From NCBI GenBank assembly GCA_030832085.1, contig JAURJU010000050.1:248001-312000 (forward strand): a stretch of DNA of 64,000 nucleotides, given 5' to 3'. The notes beneath the pieces are model-generated. The model was not told where the DNA came from and did not search any database. It saw only the letters and a list, made by a program, of their open reading frames with translations. Source of the DNA: Chitinophagales bacterium. GTDB taxonomy: Bacteria > Bacteroidota > Bacteroidia > Chitinophagales > Chitinophagaceae. Within the stretch, counting starts at the first letter, position 1. Each line of letters begins with the position of its first letter. Made by a program: the position numbers and the translations under genes. Below, one piece after another: positions 53,447-62,453 of this stretch.

Positions 53447-56400
53447 TTAGAAATTAATGTTTGTACCAAGGTTGATGGTTCTGAACAATGGGTTTGAAAC
53501 ACCGATTGCACCTGCATTTTCAGGATCAAGTCCCAACCATTTGGTGAATACCAATGGATTCTTTGCTGACAGATAAATCCGCAATCCACTCATCTTCAAC
53601 TTGTCCAACTGTTTTTTATTGAGGGAGTATTGCAAGCTAACATCCTGAAGCCTCACGAATGTCCTGTCGTGTGGGTAACTGTAGCCAAAAGGATTTGAAT
53701 AGTTTGGCCTTGTGAAAGTATTGCTGGGTGTTTCAGCTGTCCAATACTGTTGATTGAGCCAGTTTTGTTGTTGGTTGTTACCAAATGCAGTCAGGTTATA
53801 TGATGAGTTGGGGCTCATGTAATAATTGCCAGAACCTCCACCAACAATCGCATTGAAATTGAAATACAACTGCCAGTTTTGATAAGAAACCGTATTGGCA
53901 AGACTCCAGCTGAATCGGGGTTGAACATATCCTACGATTTGCCTGTCAAGTGAATTGATCTTTCCATCAGGCTTTCCATCTCCCCTGACAGTACCATTGA
54001 TATCACGGAACTTCAAGTCGCCTGCCTTTGCCCCGAATTTTGCTATATAGTCAGCATCTGAAGTTTGAACGATACCATCAACTACATAATCGTAAATAGC
54101 ACCGATGGGTTTTCCGATGAACCACCTGTTTCCAAGGTTATCATCTTCCTTGCCATCTCCATCAGCATCAACACCGGTCAATGCAACGACCTTGTTGCGG
54201 TTCATCCAATAGTTGAGCGTGGCTTCCCAACGAATTGAATTCGGATTTTTAGGAGCCAGGATTACCCCGGTCAAGGAAATCTCAGCACCCATATTGTCCA
54301 CTTGGCCAATATTTGTCCTAACCGAAGCAAAGCCGGTAAGATTAGGAAGGGAGCGGGTTAGCAACTGGTCGGTGGTTTTACTTTGATAAATGTTCAAATC
54401 TCCGGAAATCCTGTTATCAAACATGGCAAAATTAAGACCACCATTGAGTGTGGCTGTTTTTTCCCAAGACAACTGTTGGTTGGCGAGACTGCTTTGGTAA
54501 ATAAAAAGTGTACTGGTCGGCCCAAAAACGGTAGTTCCAGAGGCAATGTTGGCCAATGTCTCATAAGAGTCAATGCCTTGGTTACCATTCTGGCCATATG
54601 CCAACCTCAATTTGAGGTAATTGACCTTTGGCAATGCCTTCTTGAAGAAGTTCTCTTCACTTATGGCATAGGCAACTGCACCACCATAAAAATTGGCAAA
54701 TTTATTGCCCTCTGCAAAAGCAGAATAACCATCACGCCTGAAATTCAAGGTCAGATAATACTTGTTGGAATAGTTGTAGTTCATCCTTCCGAGATATGCT
54801 AGGTTGGAACGGTCATTGAAATAGGATGTGGTCCGCTGGTTTGCAGGATTTCCCAGGTGCAAGCCGTAATAACCCAATGCAGTCGTTCCTGCAAGAGAGA
54901 AATCACTTGCAGAAGTTCCCACCCTTGAACTGGAGGAATAATCGCGTTGATAACCCGCCAGGGCATCTATGGAATGATCACCAAACATTTTTTTATACGT
55001 CAGAAGATTTTGAATCTCCCAGGCATTGGTGAGCACGTTTGCCATACTGCCGTAAGTGCTGGAAAGGTATTTGCCAGGATTGGCAATGTCCGCGGCATTG
55101 TCACCGTTGATGAAATATTTTTCATGCCTGAAACTTCCTGAAACTGTCTCCTGTTTGTACTTGTTGATATTGATCCTGTAGTTCAGCCCCTTCACTTTAG
55201 GAATGTCTGCACTGAGGTAACTGATGATCCTTGTACTGGTATATTTCTCAAGGTTATCGTCATATAGGCCAGGAGTGTTTGCATTTCCCCAATATGGATT
55301 GATCAGGTTGGCAGGTGTTGGGTTCTTGTCCAATATCCCCGCGGCCTCATCCTTCCACTTGTAAGAATAGGGAGTACCGATGGTGGCCTGGCCCATATCG
55401 GGTGGAGTTCCTGAATAATCCCTTGCTGAGTAGTACATGCTCAAACCATAATCCAGCCATTTGTTGATTTTGGCATCCATCTTTGCTGTTACCGTGTACT
55501 TCTTGAAATTGTCATTGTCCAATACCCCTTTTTGGTTGAGGTATCCTGCAGAGACATAATAATTCACCATATCTGTACGGCCGGAAACACTGAGGTTCAA
55601 GTCATTTAAGGGCGCATATTGTGTAATCTCTTTCAACCAATCCATTTCCTGCCCGTTGTTATAGGCGATCAATTCCTTTGCATCCAGTACCTTCTCCACT
55701 GAAAGATCAGCCTGACCGGCAAGGCGCCTGTTTTCAGTACGCCATTTGATAAAATCGGCACCCTTCCTCATGTCTGGTCTTTTTGTCCAGCTTTGTACAC
55801 CATAGTTGTTGTTGACAGAGATGGCTGGCTTTCCGGTTTTACCCCGCTTGGTTGAAATCATGATGACCCCATTTGCAGCCCTTGATCCGTAGATGGCAGC
55901 AGCACTGGCATCCATCAGTATATCAAAGGATGCAATATCCTGTGTATTGATCTCGTTCAAACTTCCGTCAAAAATTACGCCATCAAGTACAATCAATGGA
56001 GCGTTAGAGGCAGCCAATGAGCGTTGACCTCTTACCAGAACACTGGGCGCTCCACCTGCAACTCCCACAGCGCCAATGTTTACACCAGGAGTACCTTGGA
56101 TGGCCTGGAGCGGGCTCACATTGGTCATGGTTGACAAAGGGGTGCCTTCAAGGTTCACCTTTCTTACTGCACCCGTAAGGTCCTTTTTCTTTTGGGTTCC
56201 ATATCCGATTACCACCACTTCATTCAGGCTTGAAGATTCTGCCTTCAATGAAACGGACAAATCATTTTTCCCTTTAACCGCAACTACAAGGGTTTCATAA
56301 TTGGTAAATGAAAAAACCAAAGAAGCATTTTCAGCTGCTTGCAGCATAAAATTACCCCGCTCGTCTGTCATAGTACCCTTGCTGGAGCCAGAAACAGTTA

Positions 56401-56575
56401 CGCTAACACCGGCAATTGGATTTCCGGCAGCATCCCTGACAATTCCTTTTACCATTTTGGCTTGTGCAAGAAGGGATGAAGAAAAAACAAGCATCAAGGC
56501 TGAAAAAAGAAATAGGCAACGCAGAACCTGGCTACCGTTTCGGAGTTTGGTTTTGGGATGAAAGTTGTTAAGCAT
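53447..56575 (-). CDS. SusC/RagA-like TonB-dependent glycan transporter
   Basis: A 1042-residue receptor. A long N-terminus and signal peptide end at about residue 38 (SSLLAQ). A CarboxypepD-like domain follows (KGIVRDAAGNPIAGVSVTV), then the TonB-box region (LNEVVVIGYGTQKKKDLTGA), plug (DILMDASAAAIYGSRAANG) and a barrel ending in FRTINLGTNINF with the terminal Phe. It should import the oligosaccharide bound by the SusD downstream. It is transcribed away from the AraC regulator gene at 56776, with 200 bp between them that probably contain the control region. No surface glycan-binding protein gene follows in this locus. Confidence 0.95.
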   Translation of the reverse strand: MLNNFHPKTKLRNGSQVLRCLFLFSALMLVFSSSLLAQAKMVKGIVRDAAGNPIAGVSVTVSGSSKGTMTDERGNFMLQAAENASLVFSFTNYETLVVAVKGKNDLSVSLKAESSSLNEVVVIGYGTQKKKDLTGAVRKVNLEGTPLSTMTNVSPLQAIQGTPGVNIGAVGVAGGAPSVLVRGQRSLAASNAPLIVLDGVIFDGSLNEINTQDIASFDILMDASAAAIYGSRAANGVIMISTKRGKTGKPAISVNNNYGVQSWTKRPDMRKGADFIKWRTENRRLAGQADLSVEKVLDAKELIAYNNGQEMDWLKEITQYAPLNDLNLSVSGRTDMVNYYVSAGYLNQKGVLDNDNFKKYTVTAKMDAKINKWLDYGLSMYYSARDYSGTPPDMGQATIGTPYSYKWKDEAAGILDKNPTPANLINPYWGNANTPGLYDDNLEKYTSTRIISYLSADIPKVKGLNYRININKYKQETVSGSFRHEKYFINGDNAADIANPGKYLSSTYGSMANVLTNAWEIQNLLTYKKMFGDHSIDALAGYQRDYSSSSRVGTSASDFSLAGTTALGYYGLHLGNPANQRTTSYFNDRSNLAYLGRMNYNYSNKYYLTLNFRRDGYSAFAEGNKFANFYGGAVAYAISEENFFKKALPKVNYLKLRLAYGQNGNQGIDSYETLANIASGTTVFGPTSTLFIYQSSLANQQLSWEKTATLNGGLNFAMFDNRISGDLNIYQSKTTDQLLTRSLPNLTGFASVRTNIGQVDNMGAEISLTGVILAPKNPNSIRWEATLNYWMNRNKVVALTGVDADGDGKEDDNLGNRWFIGKPIGAIYDYVVDGIVQTSDADYIAKFGAKAGDLKFRDINGTVRGDGKPDGKINSLDRQIVGYVQPRFSWSLANTVSYQNWQLYFNFNAIVGGGSGNYYMSPNSSYNLTAFGNNQQQNWLNQQYWTAETPSNTFTRPNYSNPFGYSYPHDRTFVRLQDVSLQYSLNKKQLDKLKMSGLRIYLSAKNPLVFTKWLGLDPENAGAIGVSNPLFRTINLGTNINF

Positions 56576-56775
56576 GTTGATTTTTTTTCGTTAAGATTTG
56601 GCAAGAAACTTTCCCAATAGGAATTTTCCAAGCCAAATTAACACCGAATAACAAGGAGTTTAGGTTGAAACAATAGCGAATTAGTATATTTTTTTGGCTT
56701 TAAATTTTTTCGGGTTCTGGTGCAGCAATTCTTGAAATTTAAATTTACTTTGAACTGGCAACAAATGCCTTTACA

Positions 56776-57648
56776 ATGAAGCCATTGTTTCTGAAAATAG
56801 AATCCTCCAATTTGTACACCATCAGGGAGCAACTGGTTTCACATGTAAACAGCAGGTATTACTATCACCCACAGATTGAACTGGTATATTTCGAGAAAAG
56901 TGATGGAATGTGCATCATCGGGGACAAGGTGCAGATCATCAAAGAAGGAGACATCTTTATGCTGGGTGGAAACCTTCCCCATCTATTTCGGAATGATGAA
57001 AAATATACCAATAAGAAACTGAAGGTCAGGATCATCGTGCTGCATTTTCTCCCTGACTTTGGAGGCAAGGACTTTTTGGAAATTCCCGAAATGAGGAACA
57101 TAAAACTGCTGCTGAAAAAAGCAGAAAGAGGAATTTCCATTGAAGGGAAACTGAGGACAGAGATAGGAAAAATAATGAAACAGATGCTCACTGAAAAAGG
57201 TACGGGAAGGATGGTGCTCTTGTTGCAGGCACTCAGCTTGATCAGTGGTTCCCGTGAAACAAAAATGATTCTCCCCATTGGATTTCAGCCACAGATCAAT
57301 GAACAGAATGAGGACCGGATCAACGATGTATATTCATTTACCATGCAAAACTTCAACCAGAAAATACACACCAAACAAATCGCCTCGGTTGCACACCTGA
57401 GCGAGCATTCGTTTTGCAGGTATTTTAAATCAAAAACAGGTAAGACCTATACCAATTTCTTGCATGAGATCAGGATAAAACATGCCTGTAAGTTGCTGAT
57501 TGAATCGAAACTCAGCATATCACACATCATCAATGAATGTGGGTTTGTCAACTATGCAAATTTTTTCAGGTATTTTAAAATGCTTACCGGAAAAACGCCT
57601 GCAGAATACCAGAAACTCAACAATGAAACATTGATTACTGAAAAATGA
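56776..57648 (+). CDS. AraC-family transcriptional regulator with cupin sensor domain
   Basis: A 290-residue regulator. Residues about 20-95 look like a cupin sensor (HPQIELVYFEKSDGMCIIGD and GDIFMLGGNLPHLF). The C-terminal about 95 residues hold two HTH motifs (TKQIASVAHLSEHSFCRYFK and LSISHIINECGFVNYANFFR). It is divergent from susC2 and probably controls it, although that is inference from position. The 3' end overlaps the convergent PhyH gene by 14 bases (57635-57648), so the two mRNAs would be complementary there. Confidence 0.9.
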   Translation: MKPLFLKIESSNLYTIREQLVSHVNSRYYYHPQIELVYFEKSDGMCIIGDKVQIIKEGDIFMLGGNLPHLFRNDEKYTNKKLKVRIIVLHFLPDFGGKDFLEIPEMRNIKLLLKKAERGISIEGKLRTEIGKIMKQMLTEKGTGRMVLLLQALSLISGSRETKMILPIGFQPQINEQNEDRINDVYSFTMQNFNQKIHTKQIASVAHLSEHSFCRYFKSKTGKTYTNFLHEIRIKHACKLLIESKLSISHIINECGFVNYANFFRYFKMLTGKTPAEYQKLNNETLITEK

Positions 57649-58459
57649 CCGGGTTCATTTCGGTATCAATTGTCTCTCCAACGGTAGCTCCTGGACACCA
57701 GGCATCCCAGTCAGCCTGCTGATTTTTGTTTTCCGGACTTTTGAGCTTCATGTCCTTGTCCATGTATATCATGGTCATCACCTTGCGCATTTTATTGGTG
57801 GTATTCGGACCTGCACGGTGGTATAGCCAGCCGGTATGAAAACTTACTTCACCCAAACCAAATGCTTCAACAACATGTTGAAACCCTGTATTCCTGAGAA
57901 TATTATCCAGGTATTCCTGGCTTTCATCTCCTATTTCCTTGTCACGTCCTTCAGTGATTTCAAAACTCTTTGCACTGAATTCAAGTGGCCCCAACTCCAA
58001 TGGCGTTTCCTGCAAAGGGATCCAGGCAGTTACGGTCTTGTCACTGGATAAGGGCCAATAGTACTGGTCAGCATGCCATGGTGTATGACCGCCACCGGGT
58101 TCCTTATAAAGCGCCTGATCATGGTATATTCTCACCCCTTCAACACCCATAAGGTCTGTTGCAATCTTGGCCATGCGCTTGCTGAAAACAATTTGTTTGA
58201 CCAGGTCCGAGTTTCTCCAGATGTTCATGATTTGCAAAAAGGCCTTGCCATAGGTATCCCTGTCTTCCATTGCAAGGTGTTGTGTATTCAGTCGGTTTAC
58301 TTCAGCAGTAATCACCTCATCAATGGCCTGAAGGGCATCTTTTGAAAGCACAGATGGAATTTTTATAAACCCATTGTCTCTGAAAAATGCAATTTGTTCC
58401 TGGGAAAGAACAAAGGGTGTGTCCAATTCGTTTACAACGGAGGCAGGTAGCATATTCAT
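57635..58459 (-). CDS. Phytanoyl-CoA dioxygenase-family Fe(II)/2-oxoglutarate oxygenase
   Basis: A 274-residue PhyH-family protein with iron ligands in PWHADQYYWP (His129, Asp131) and the distal His214 in YHRAGPNTTNK, with Arg225 behind it as candidate 2-oxoglutarate anchor. It is only distantly like the PhyH at 44395. It has no signal peptide. It is the last gene of the minus-strand catabolic run that contains an enolase-superfamily enzyme (34 bases upstream) and the mutarotase. Substrate unknown; a sugar acid or related small molecule is plausible. Its 3' end overlaps the AraC gene by 14 bases. Confidence 0.88.
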   Translation of the reverse strand: MNMLPASVVNELDTPFVLSQEQIAFFRDNGFIKIPSVLSKDALQAIDEVITAEVNRLNTQHLAMEDRDTYGKAFLQIMNIWRNSDLVKQIVFSKRMAKIATDLMGVEGVRIYHDQALYKEPGGGHTPWHADQYYWPLSSDKTVTAWIPLQETPLELGPLEFSAKSFEITEGRDKEIGDESQEYLDNILRNTGFQHVVEAFGLGEVSFHTGWLYHRAGPNTTNKMRKVMTMIYMDKDMKLKSPENKNQQADWDAWCPGATVGETIDTEMNPVIFQ

Positions 58460-58493
58460 GGCAAATTCATTTGTACGTTAAAGATAAAATAAA

Positions 58494-59597
58494 CTAAAGG
58501 GAAAATTCAGTGAGCTTCTCGACAAGAGGAGAAAGTCCGTGCCCTGTAACATGAGGCCTTTGAATGTACCCGTTTTTAAACTCTATAGGTTGTGCAAGGA
58601 TGTCATTTGTAGCCAAAAAAGAGAATTCAGTACGGTCTACCTGGTCGAAAGCCAGGGCAAGGTGTGCATTGATTTCAAACATGGAATTTCCCAGGTATAC
58701 AGGGATGTTGGCAGATGCAGCCAATTGTATGCTGGCAAGTGCATAATCAATGTCCTTGCCTGTTCTAACCCCTTGCAAACCTCCTACTTCCACCAACCGT
58801 CTCAGGTCGTCAATGTTGTTGACATAGTCATGACCGATGATAGGGATTGGACTTCGTTTTGTCAGTTCTGCAAACCCTTTTACATCGTCCCTGCGAAGAG
58901 GATCCTCCAAATATTCAAGTGGTATACCATTGCCCAGGTATGTTTCAATCCTTGACAATGCCGTCTGCCAATCCCATACTTCATTTGCATCGGCAGTCAG
59001 CCGGATGGCTGAACCTGCATAGGATTGGATAAGCTTGAGACGCCGAAGATCACGTTCAACATCATCCGCACCCAGCTTGACTTTGATGATGCCAAAGCCC
59101 TCGGTCAGGAATTTCTCAGTAAGGTCTAATACATCCTTATCAGACAAGGGAAAATCAAGGATACTGCCATAGGCAAGAGCTTCCTTTATATTGGTTTCAG
59201 GATTCAACAGTGCATAGAGTGGCAGGTTTCTTTCCTGTGCCATTAGGTCCCATAATGCCAGCCGAACGGCAGCATCGAGATGACTGAAACCTGAAGCATA
59301 GCCTGTCCTCAAGTCTTGAAGGTCAAATGGATTGCAATGCTGCAGTTTTTTCCACCAGGTATTCCTGAAATCCATCTCAATGGCTGACACATCTGGAAGC
59401 TCTCTTACATACCATGCATCGTGCTTGAATTTTCCTTTCCAGGCAGACTCTGAATAGCCCCAACCCAGATGACCATGGTTGGTGCGCAGGGCCACGGCCA
59501 CCACATTGATCACTTCGTAACTGCAATTGTTGTCCCCTACAACCCTTCCCAGAGGAAGGGTAAGCTTATGGACTTCAAAATCTTCTATCAATAACAT
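58494..59597 (-). CDS. Enolase-superfamily enzyme (muconate lactonizing subgroup-like)
   Basis: A 367-residue enzyme of the mandelate racemase/muconate lactonizing family. The second-strand KxK motif is in IIKVKLGADD, the metal ligands in RLTADANEVWD (Asp) and LEYLEDPLRRDD (Glu), a third acidic position in IIGHDYVNNID, and a possible catalytic Lys in GVRTGKDIDYAL. The Lys rather than a His-Asp pair suggests the MLE subgroup. By context with a mutarotase and an aldo/keto reductase it could act as a sugar-acid dehydratase (as in L-fuconate or L-rhamnonate pathways), but MLE-type proteins also include racemases and epimerases. The assignment stays open. Confidence 0.85.
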   Translation of the reverse strand: MLLIEDFEVHKLTLPLGRVVGDNNCSYEVINVVAVALRTNHGHLGWGYSESAWKGKFKHDAWYVRELPDVSAIEMDFRNTWWKKLQHCNPFDLQDLRTGYASGFSHLDAAVRLALWDLMAQERNLPLYALLNPETNIKEALAYGSILDFPLSDKDVLDLTEKFLTEGFGIIKVKLGADDVERDLRRLKLIQSYAGSAIRLTADANEVWDWQTALSRIETYLGNGIPLEYLEDPLRRDDVKGFAELTKRSPIPIIGHDYVNNIDDLRRLVEVGGLQGVRTGKDIDYALASIQLAASANIPVYLGNSMFEINAHLALAFDQVDRTEFSFLATNDILAQPIEFKNGYIQRPHVTGHGLSPLVEKLTEFSL

Positions 59598-59619
59598 TGA
59601 TGTTGTTTATAGGGTTAAT

Positions 59620-60087
59620 TTATTGCAGGTATTCTCCACCAGAATAATGGTGAATCAATTCCATGGACGACCATTTCCGGGTGGTGTCCATCCCTGGCAA
59701 CGCCCGCTGGAAATTTGCCATCATCTCATTCCATACTTGTATTTTCTTGTCTGCAGCGAGGTAGAGCGAATCTACCTTTACAAGGTCTGCATTTGCTGGA
59801 ACAGTGATCATCATGAAAAGCCTGTTGCCAACCCTGTAAATTTTGACTTCGTGAATTCCACTGGCAAGATTGGCTTTTTTCAATTCAGGCCATACCCCTG
59901 TTTTAGCATGAAGGGAATCATAGATGCGGATCAATTCAGGTTCATTGACAAGGTCTGTCGTGTACACCAATGTTTTGTATTCAGGCTTGTTGTCTTCTTC
60001 CGTATTGCATGCCATGAAAACAAAAAAACAAAACGAAAAAATACCTTTCCATATGGGAAAGACTGATGTTGGGTATTTATTTTTCAA
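59620..60087 (-). CDS. L-rhamnose mutarotase-family lipoprotein
   Basis: A 155-residue protein. An N-terminal hydrophobic signal (IFSFCFFVFMAC) places a lipobox Cys at residue 27, so the mature protein should be lipid-anchored in the cell envelope. The mature part is a mutarotase domain of the RhaM (DUF718) family: the catalytic His at residue 60 in YDSLHAKTGVWPELKK, then GIHEVKIYRVGNRLFMMI and VWNEMMANFQ. Compared with the cytosolic RhaM at 30113 it lacks the WW pair and ends differently. An exported mutarotase is unusual, as the usual role is in the cytosol. Confidence 0.85.
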   Translation of the reverse strand: MKNKYPTSVFPIWKGIFSFCFFVFMACNTEEDNKPEYKTLVYTTDLVNEPELIRIYDSLHAKTGVWPELKKANLASGIHEVKIYRVGNRLFMMITVPANADLVKVDSLYLAADKKIQVWNEMMANFQRALPGMDTTRKWSSMELIHHYSGGEYLQ

Positions 60088-60149
60088 GGAAAAAGGTTAA
60101 AATGTAATGTATTTGCAAATAAATGACATTAAATTAATCATCTGTTTCC

Positions 60150-60169
60150 TACAATGGCAATTCATTGTA
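60150..60169. promoter_or_regulatory. Inverted repeat between RhaM-like lipoprotein and aldo/keto reductase genes
   Basis: TACAATG (60150-60156) and CATTGTA (60163-60169) form a perfect 7-bp inverted repeat around a six-base loop, followed by CTTTTTTG on the plus strand. It lies between two minus-strand genes, in the RhaM-like gene's leader. Either an operator or a weak hairpin. Confidence 0.35.
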
Positions 60170-60214
60170 CTTTTTTGTCAATTCAATTTTATCGCACGAA
60201 AAGGCAGGTCCAAG

Positions 60215-61105
60215 TCAGGACGATGGATACATGTCAACAGCTGCTTTTTGCAATGCGATATCATCTAAAAACTGAAGGGATTTAACCAGTTCTGCAAAGT
60301 TGGATGCTCCCAAAACCATCTTCTCAACACAGGGAGCATTGAATACATACTGAAGTGCAAGTCCAGTAAAATTCAAACCAGAATGGTCGCAGTGTTTTTT
60401 CAATGCAATGGCCTTTTGAATATCTTCACGGGGTATCCATTCTGGCTGGATCGCTGCATAATGATCAAGCTTGCTGCCAAGAAGCCCCATATAGAGTGGA
60501 CTGGCCTGCCATATGTTGATGTTGACTTCCGCAAGCAAAGGATATTCCGCTTTACCCGCGGATTGCCTGATGATGTTGAACCGGTTGAAGCCCATGAAAT
60601 GGGTGAAACCATTGTTGGCAATATGGGGTGCAAATGCCGGACCATAGTTTCCACCTATGCCAATATTCTTGACCAACCCATGCAGCTTCAATTCCTGCAT
60701 GGCCTCAATGGCGTATGGAATTTCTTCGGGCAACATTCCAGTTGGATCATGCAGAAACAGCAGGTCCAACTGCTCCCGTTTAAAAATTCTAAGGCTGTTG
60801 TGTACTGAATCCGTTATCCCCCCCGGACTGAAATCATAGACGGCACTTTCGGGATCATCGGATTTCAGCTTTCCCGCTTTTGTGCTGACAAAAGGTTGTT
60901 TGCCTTTCCACTCCCCCAGTGCCCTTGCCAGGATGCGTTCCGCATCAGCATAAGCAGGGGCAGTATCAAAATGTGTAATTCCCTTTTCAAGGGCATAAAG
61001 GATGGTGTCCACAGATTCCCTTTCATTCACTTTGCCCCACAGGCCAGCCAATCCTGCAGTTCCAAGCACCAGCCGTTCCGTGTTAAAATTCAATGGCGTT
61101 GACAT
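60215..61105 (-). CDS. Aldo/keto reductase, D-threo-aldose / L-fucose dehydrogenase type
   Basis: A 296-residue TIM-barrel oxidoreductase. The AKR tetrad is visible: Asp and Tyr in HFDTAPAYADAERIL, Lys in VSTKAGKL, His in LLFLHDPTG. The N-terminal LGTAGLAGLWGKV resembles D-threo-aldose 1-dehydrogenases (which oxidise L-fucose). ATG 61105 starts 5 bases after the stop of the upstream DUF2231 gene (61110-61112). An N-terminal extension from an earlier Met is less likely. It may oxidise the sugar delivered by the mutarotase. It and the upstream cytochrome-domain gene probably share a transcript. Confidence 0.9.
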   Translation of the reverse strand: MSTPLNFNTERLVLGTAGLAGLWGKVNERESVDTILYALEKGITHFDTAPAYADAERILARALGEWKGKQPFVSTKAGKLKSDDPESAVYDFSPGGITDSVHNSLRIFKREQLDLLFLHDPTGMLPEEIPYAIEAMQELKLHGLVKNIGIGGNYGPAFAPHIANNGFTHFMGFNRFNIIRQSAGKAEYPLLAEVNINIWQASPLYMGLLGSKLDHYAAIQPEWIPREDIQKAIALKKHCDHSGLNFTGLALQYVFNAPCVEKMVLGASNFAELVKSLQFLDDIALQKAAVDMYPSS

Positions 61106-61109
61106 ATTG

Positions 61110-62453
61110 TTATTTTTGGCCGAAATCAAGTTCGATTGTCGGATATTTTCTCTGAAATGCCATCACTCCCTTTTCAGAAATGCCAGTGTTCCAGCAAAAT
61201 ATTTTTTTCAGGCTTGCTGTTGGAACAAATGCCAACAGGCCCTCATCATCCATGCGGGTTCCGACAATGTTCAGGGATTCCAATTTTCCTAGTTTGGCAA
61301 TCTTTGCGAAAGCGGCATTGCTGATGGCAGTGTTTTTGAGGTTCAACCTTGTCGCGTTGGCACACCACTTCAGTTGGTCCAAACCTTCATCCGTGATTTT
61401 TGAGTCCGCCATCATCAACCACATGATTTGCGGTGCAATCCCTTTCAACAACAATGCCTCCCGGTCTCCGAATGAAGGAGCATTTACCGTGTTGACCTCT
61501 ATGAAATTGGTACCCAGGGCAACCGGTACAACAACCACATTTAACTTTCTGATTTCATTGACAAGGACAGTATCCGCGGGTTCGATATTTTTCAATGTGC
61601 CATCCCTCAATGACGCCTTTCCAGCATGCGATAAAAATGGCATGATTGTATCGTTTGTTCCGAACTCCTTGATTGGCTGTGCAATTGAACCGCCATGCGA
61701 GACCCACCAAAACAGCAAGTCTTGCTCTTGCTTTGTCAGTTGTGGCTTCCCTTTGGGTGGCATATGCTTTTCATCAGATTTATCCAACAAGATCCTTTGG
61801 ATGAATGCACTGTGTTCAGGATCGCCTGGAACAAGGGCCTTCCCATTTTTACCTCCCCGCATCAGCGCCTCAACATTGTGCAATTGAAAATCTCCCTTTT
61901 TCTTTTTTTCATTGTGGCATTGCATGCATTTCTGTGCAAGTACCGGTTCAACAATGCCATCATAAACGCTCACTGTTGATCCTGCTGTCAACTTTTCTAT
62001 TTTTTGTTTTTCAGGGACAGCAACAGTTTCAGTAGCTGTTGCAGCAGAAAACAGGTAGCCCTCACCATGTGTCATTTCTCCTCCAAAATGTCCGGCCAGC
62101 AAAAGGGCCAGCATCATCAGGTGAAATCCTGCATGATAGTATGGCGTTCTGTACTCCTCTTTTTTATACCGTTTATAGGCCAGCAATGCAATAGAAACAA
62201 TACATACAGCTATGGCAGTATACCTGTGCCAATCCAAGAGTTTCGCTTCATAGCCTCCAGACAGGGACAACATCCAACCGAAAAATGCAGCCAACATTGA
62301 TGATACAATGCCTGCAGCCAATATAAAATCGATCAGTCTTGATTTTTCTGTTCCAGACTTGAAAAAATACTGGATCACATAGGCAATAGCCAGAAAGCCA
62401 ATTGGAAAGTGTACAAAAACAGGATGCAGATGACCCAAGAAATTGATGATCAT
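61110..62453 (-). CDS. DUF2231 membrane domain - cytochrome c - leucine-rich-repeat fusion protein
   Basis: A 447-residue protein. Four hydrophobic helices (about residues 5-120) form a DUF2231-type domain with GHLHPVFVHFPIGFLAI. At residues 176-180 lies CMQCH, the covalent heme-binding CxxCH motif, with the axial-ligand-type MPPKG at 231-235, as in the Planctomycete-type cytochrome C domain. The last 100 residues form several leucine-rich repeats (LKWCANATRLNLKNTAIS). The heme and LRR parts should face the periplasm. Its start overlaps the DUF1501 stop (ATGA). No function is established for this combination. Confidence 0.85.
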   Translation of the reverse strand: MIINFLGHLHPVFVHFPIGFLAIAYVIQYFFKSGTEKSRLIDFILAAGIVSSMLAAFFGWMLSLSGGYEAKLLDWHRYTAIAVCIVSIALLAYKRYKKEEYRTPYYHAGFHLMMLALLLAGHFGGEMTHGEGYLFSAATATETVAVPEKQKIEKLTAGSTVSVYDGIVEPVLAQKCMQCHNEKKKKGDFQLHNVEALMRGGKNGKALVPGDPEHSAFIQRILLDKSDEKHMPPKGKPQLTKQEQDLLFWWVSHGGSIAQPIKEFGTNDTIMPFLSHAGKASLRDGTLKNIEPADTVLVNEIRKLNVVVVPVALGTNFIEVNTVNAPSFGDREALLLKGIAPQIMWLMMADSKITDEGLDQLKWCANATRLNLKNTAISNAAFAKIAKLGKLESLNIVGTRMDDEGLLAFVPTASLKKIFCWNTGISEKGVMAFQRKYPTIELDFGQK

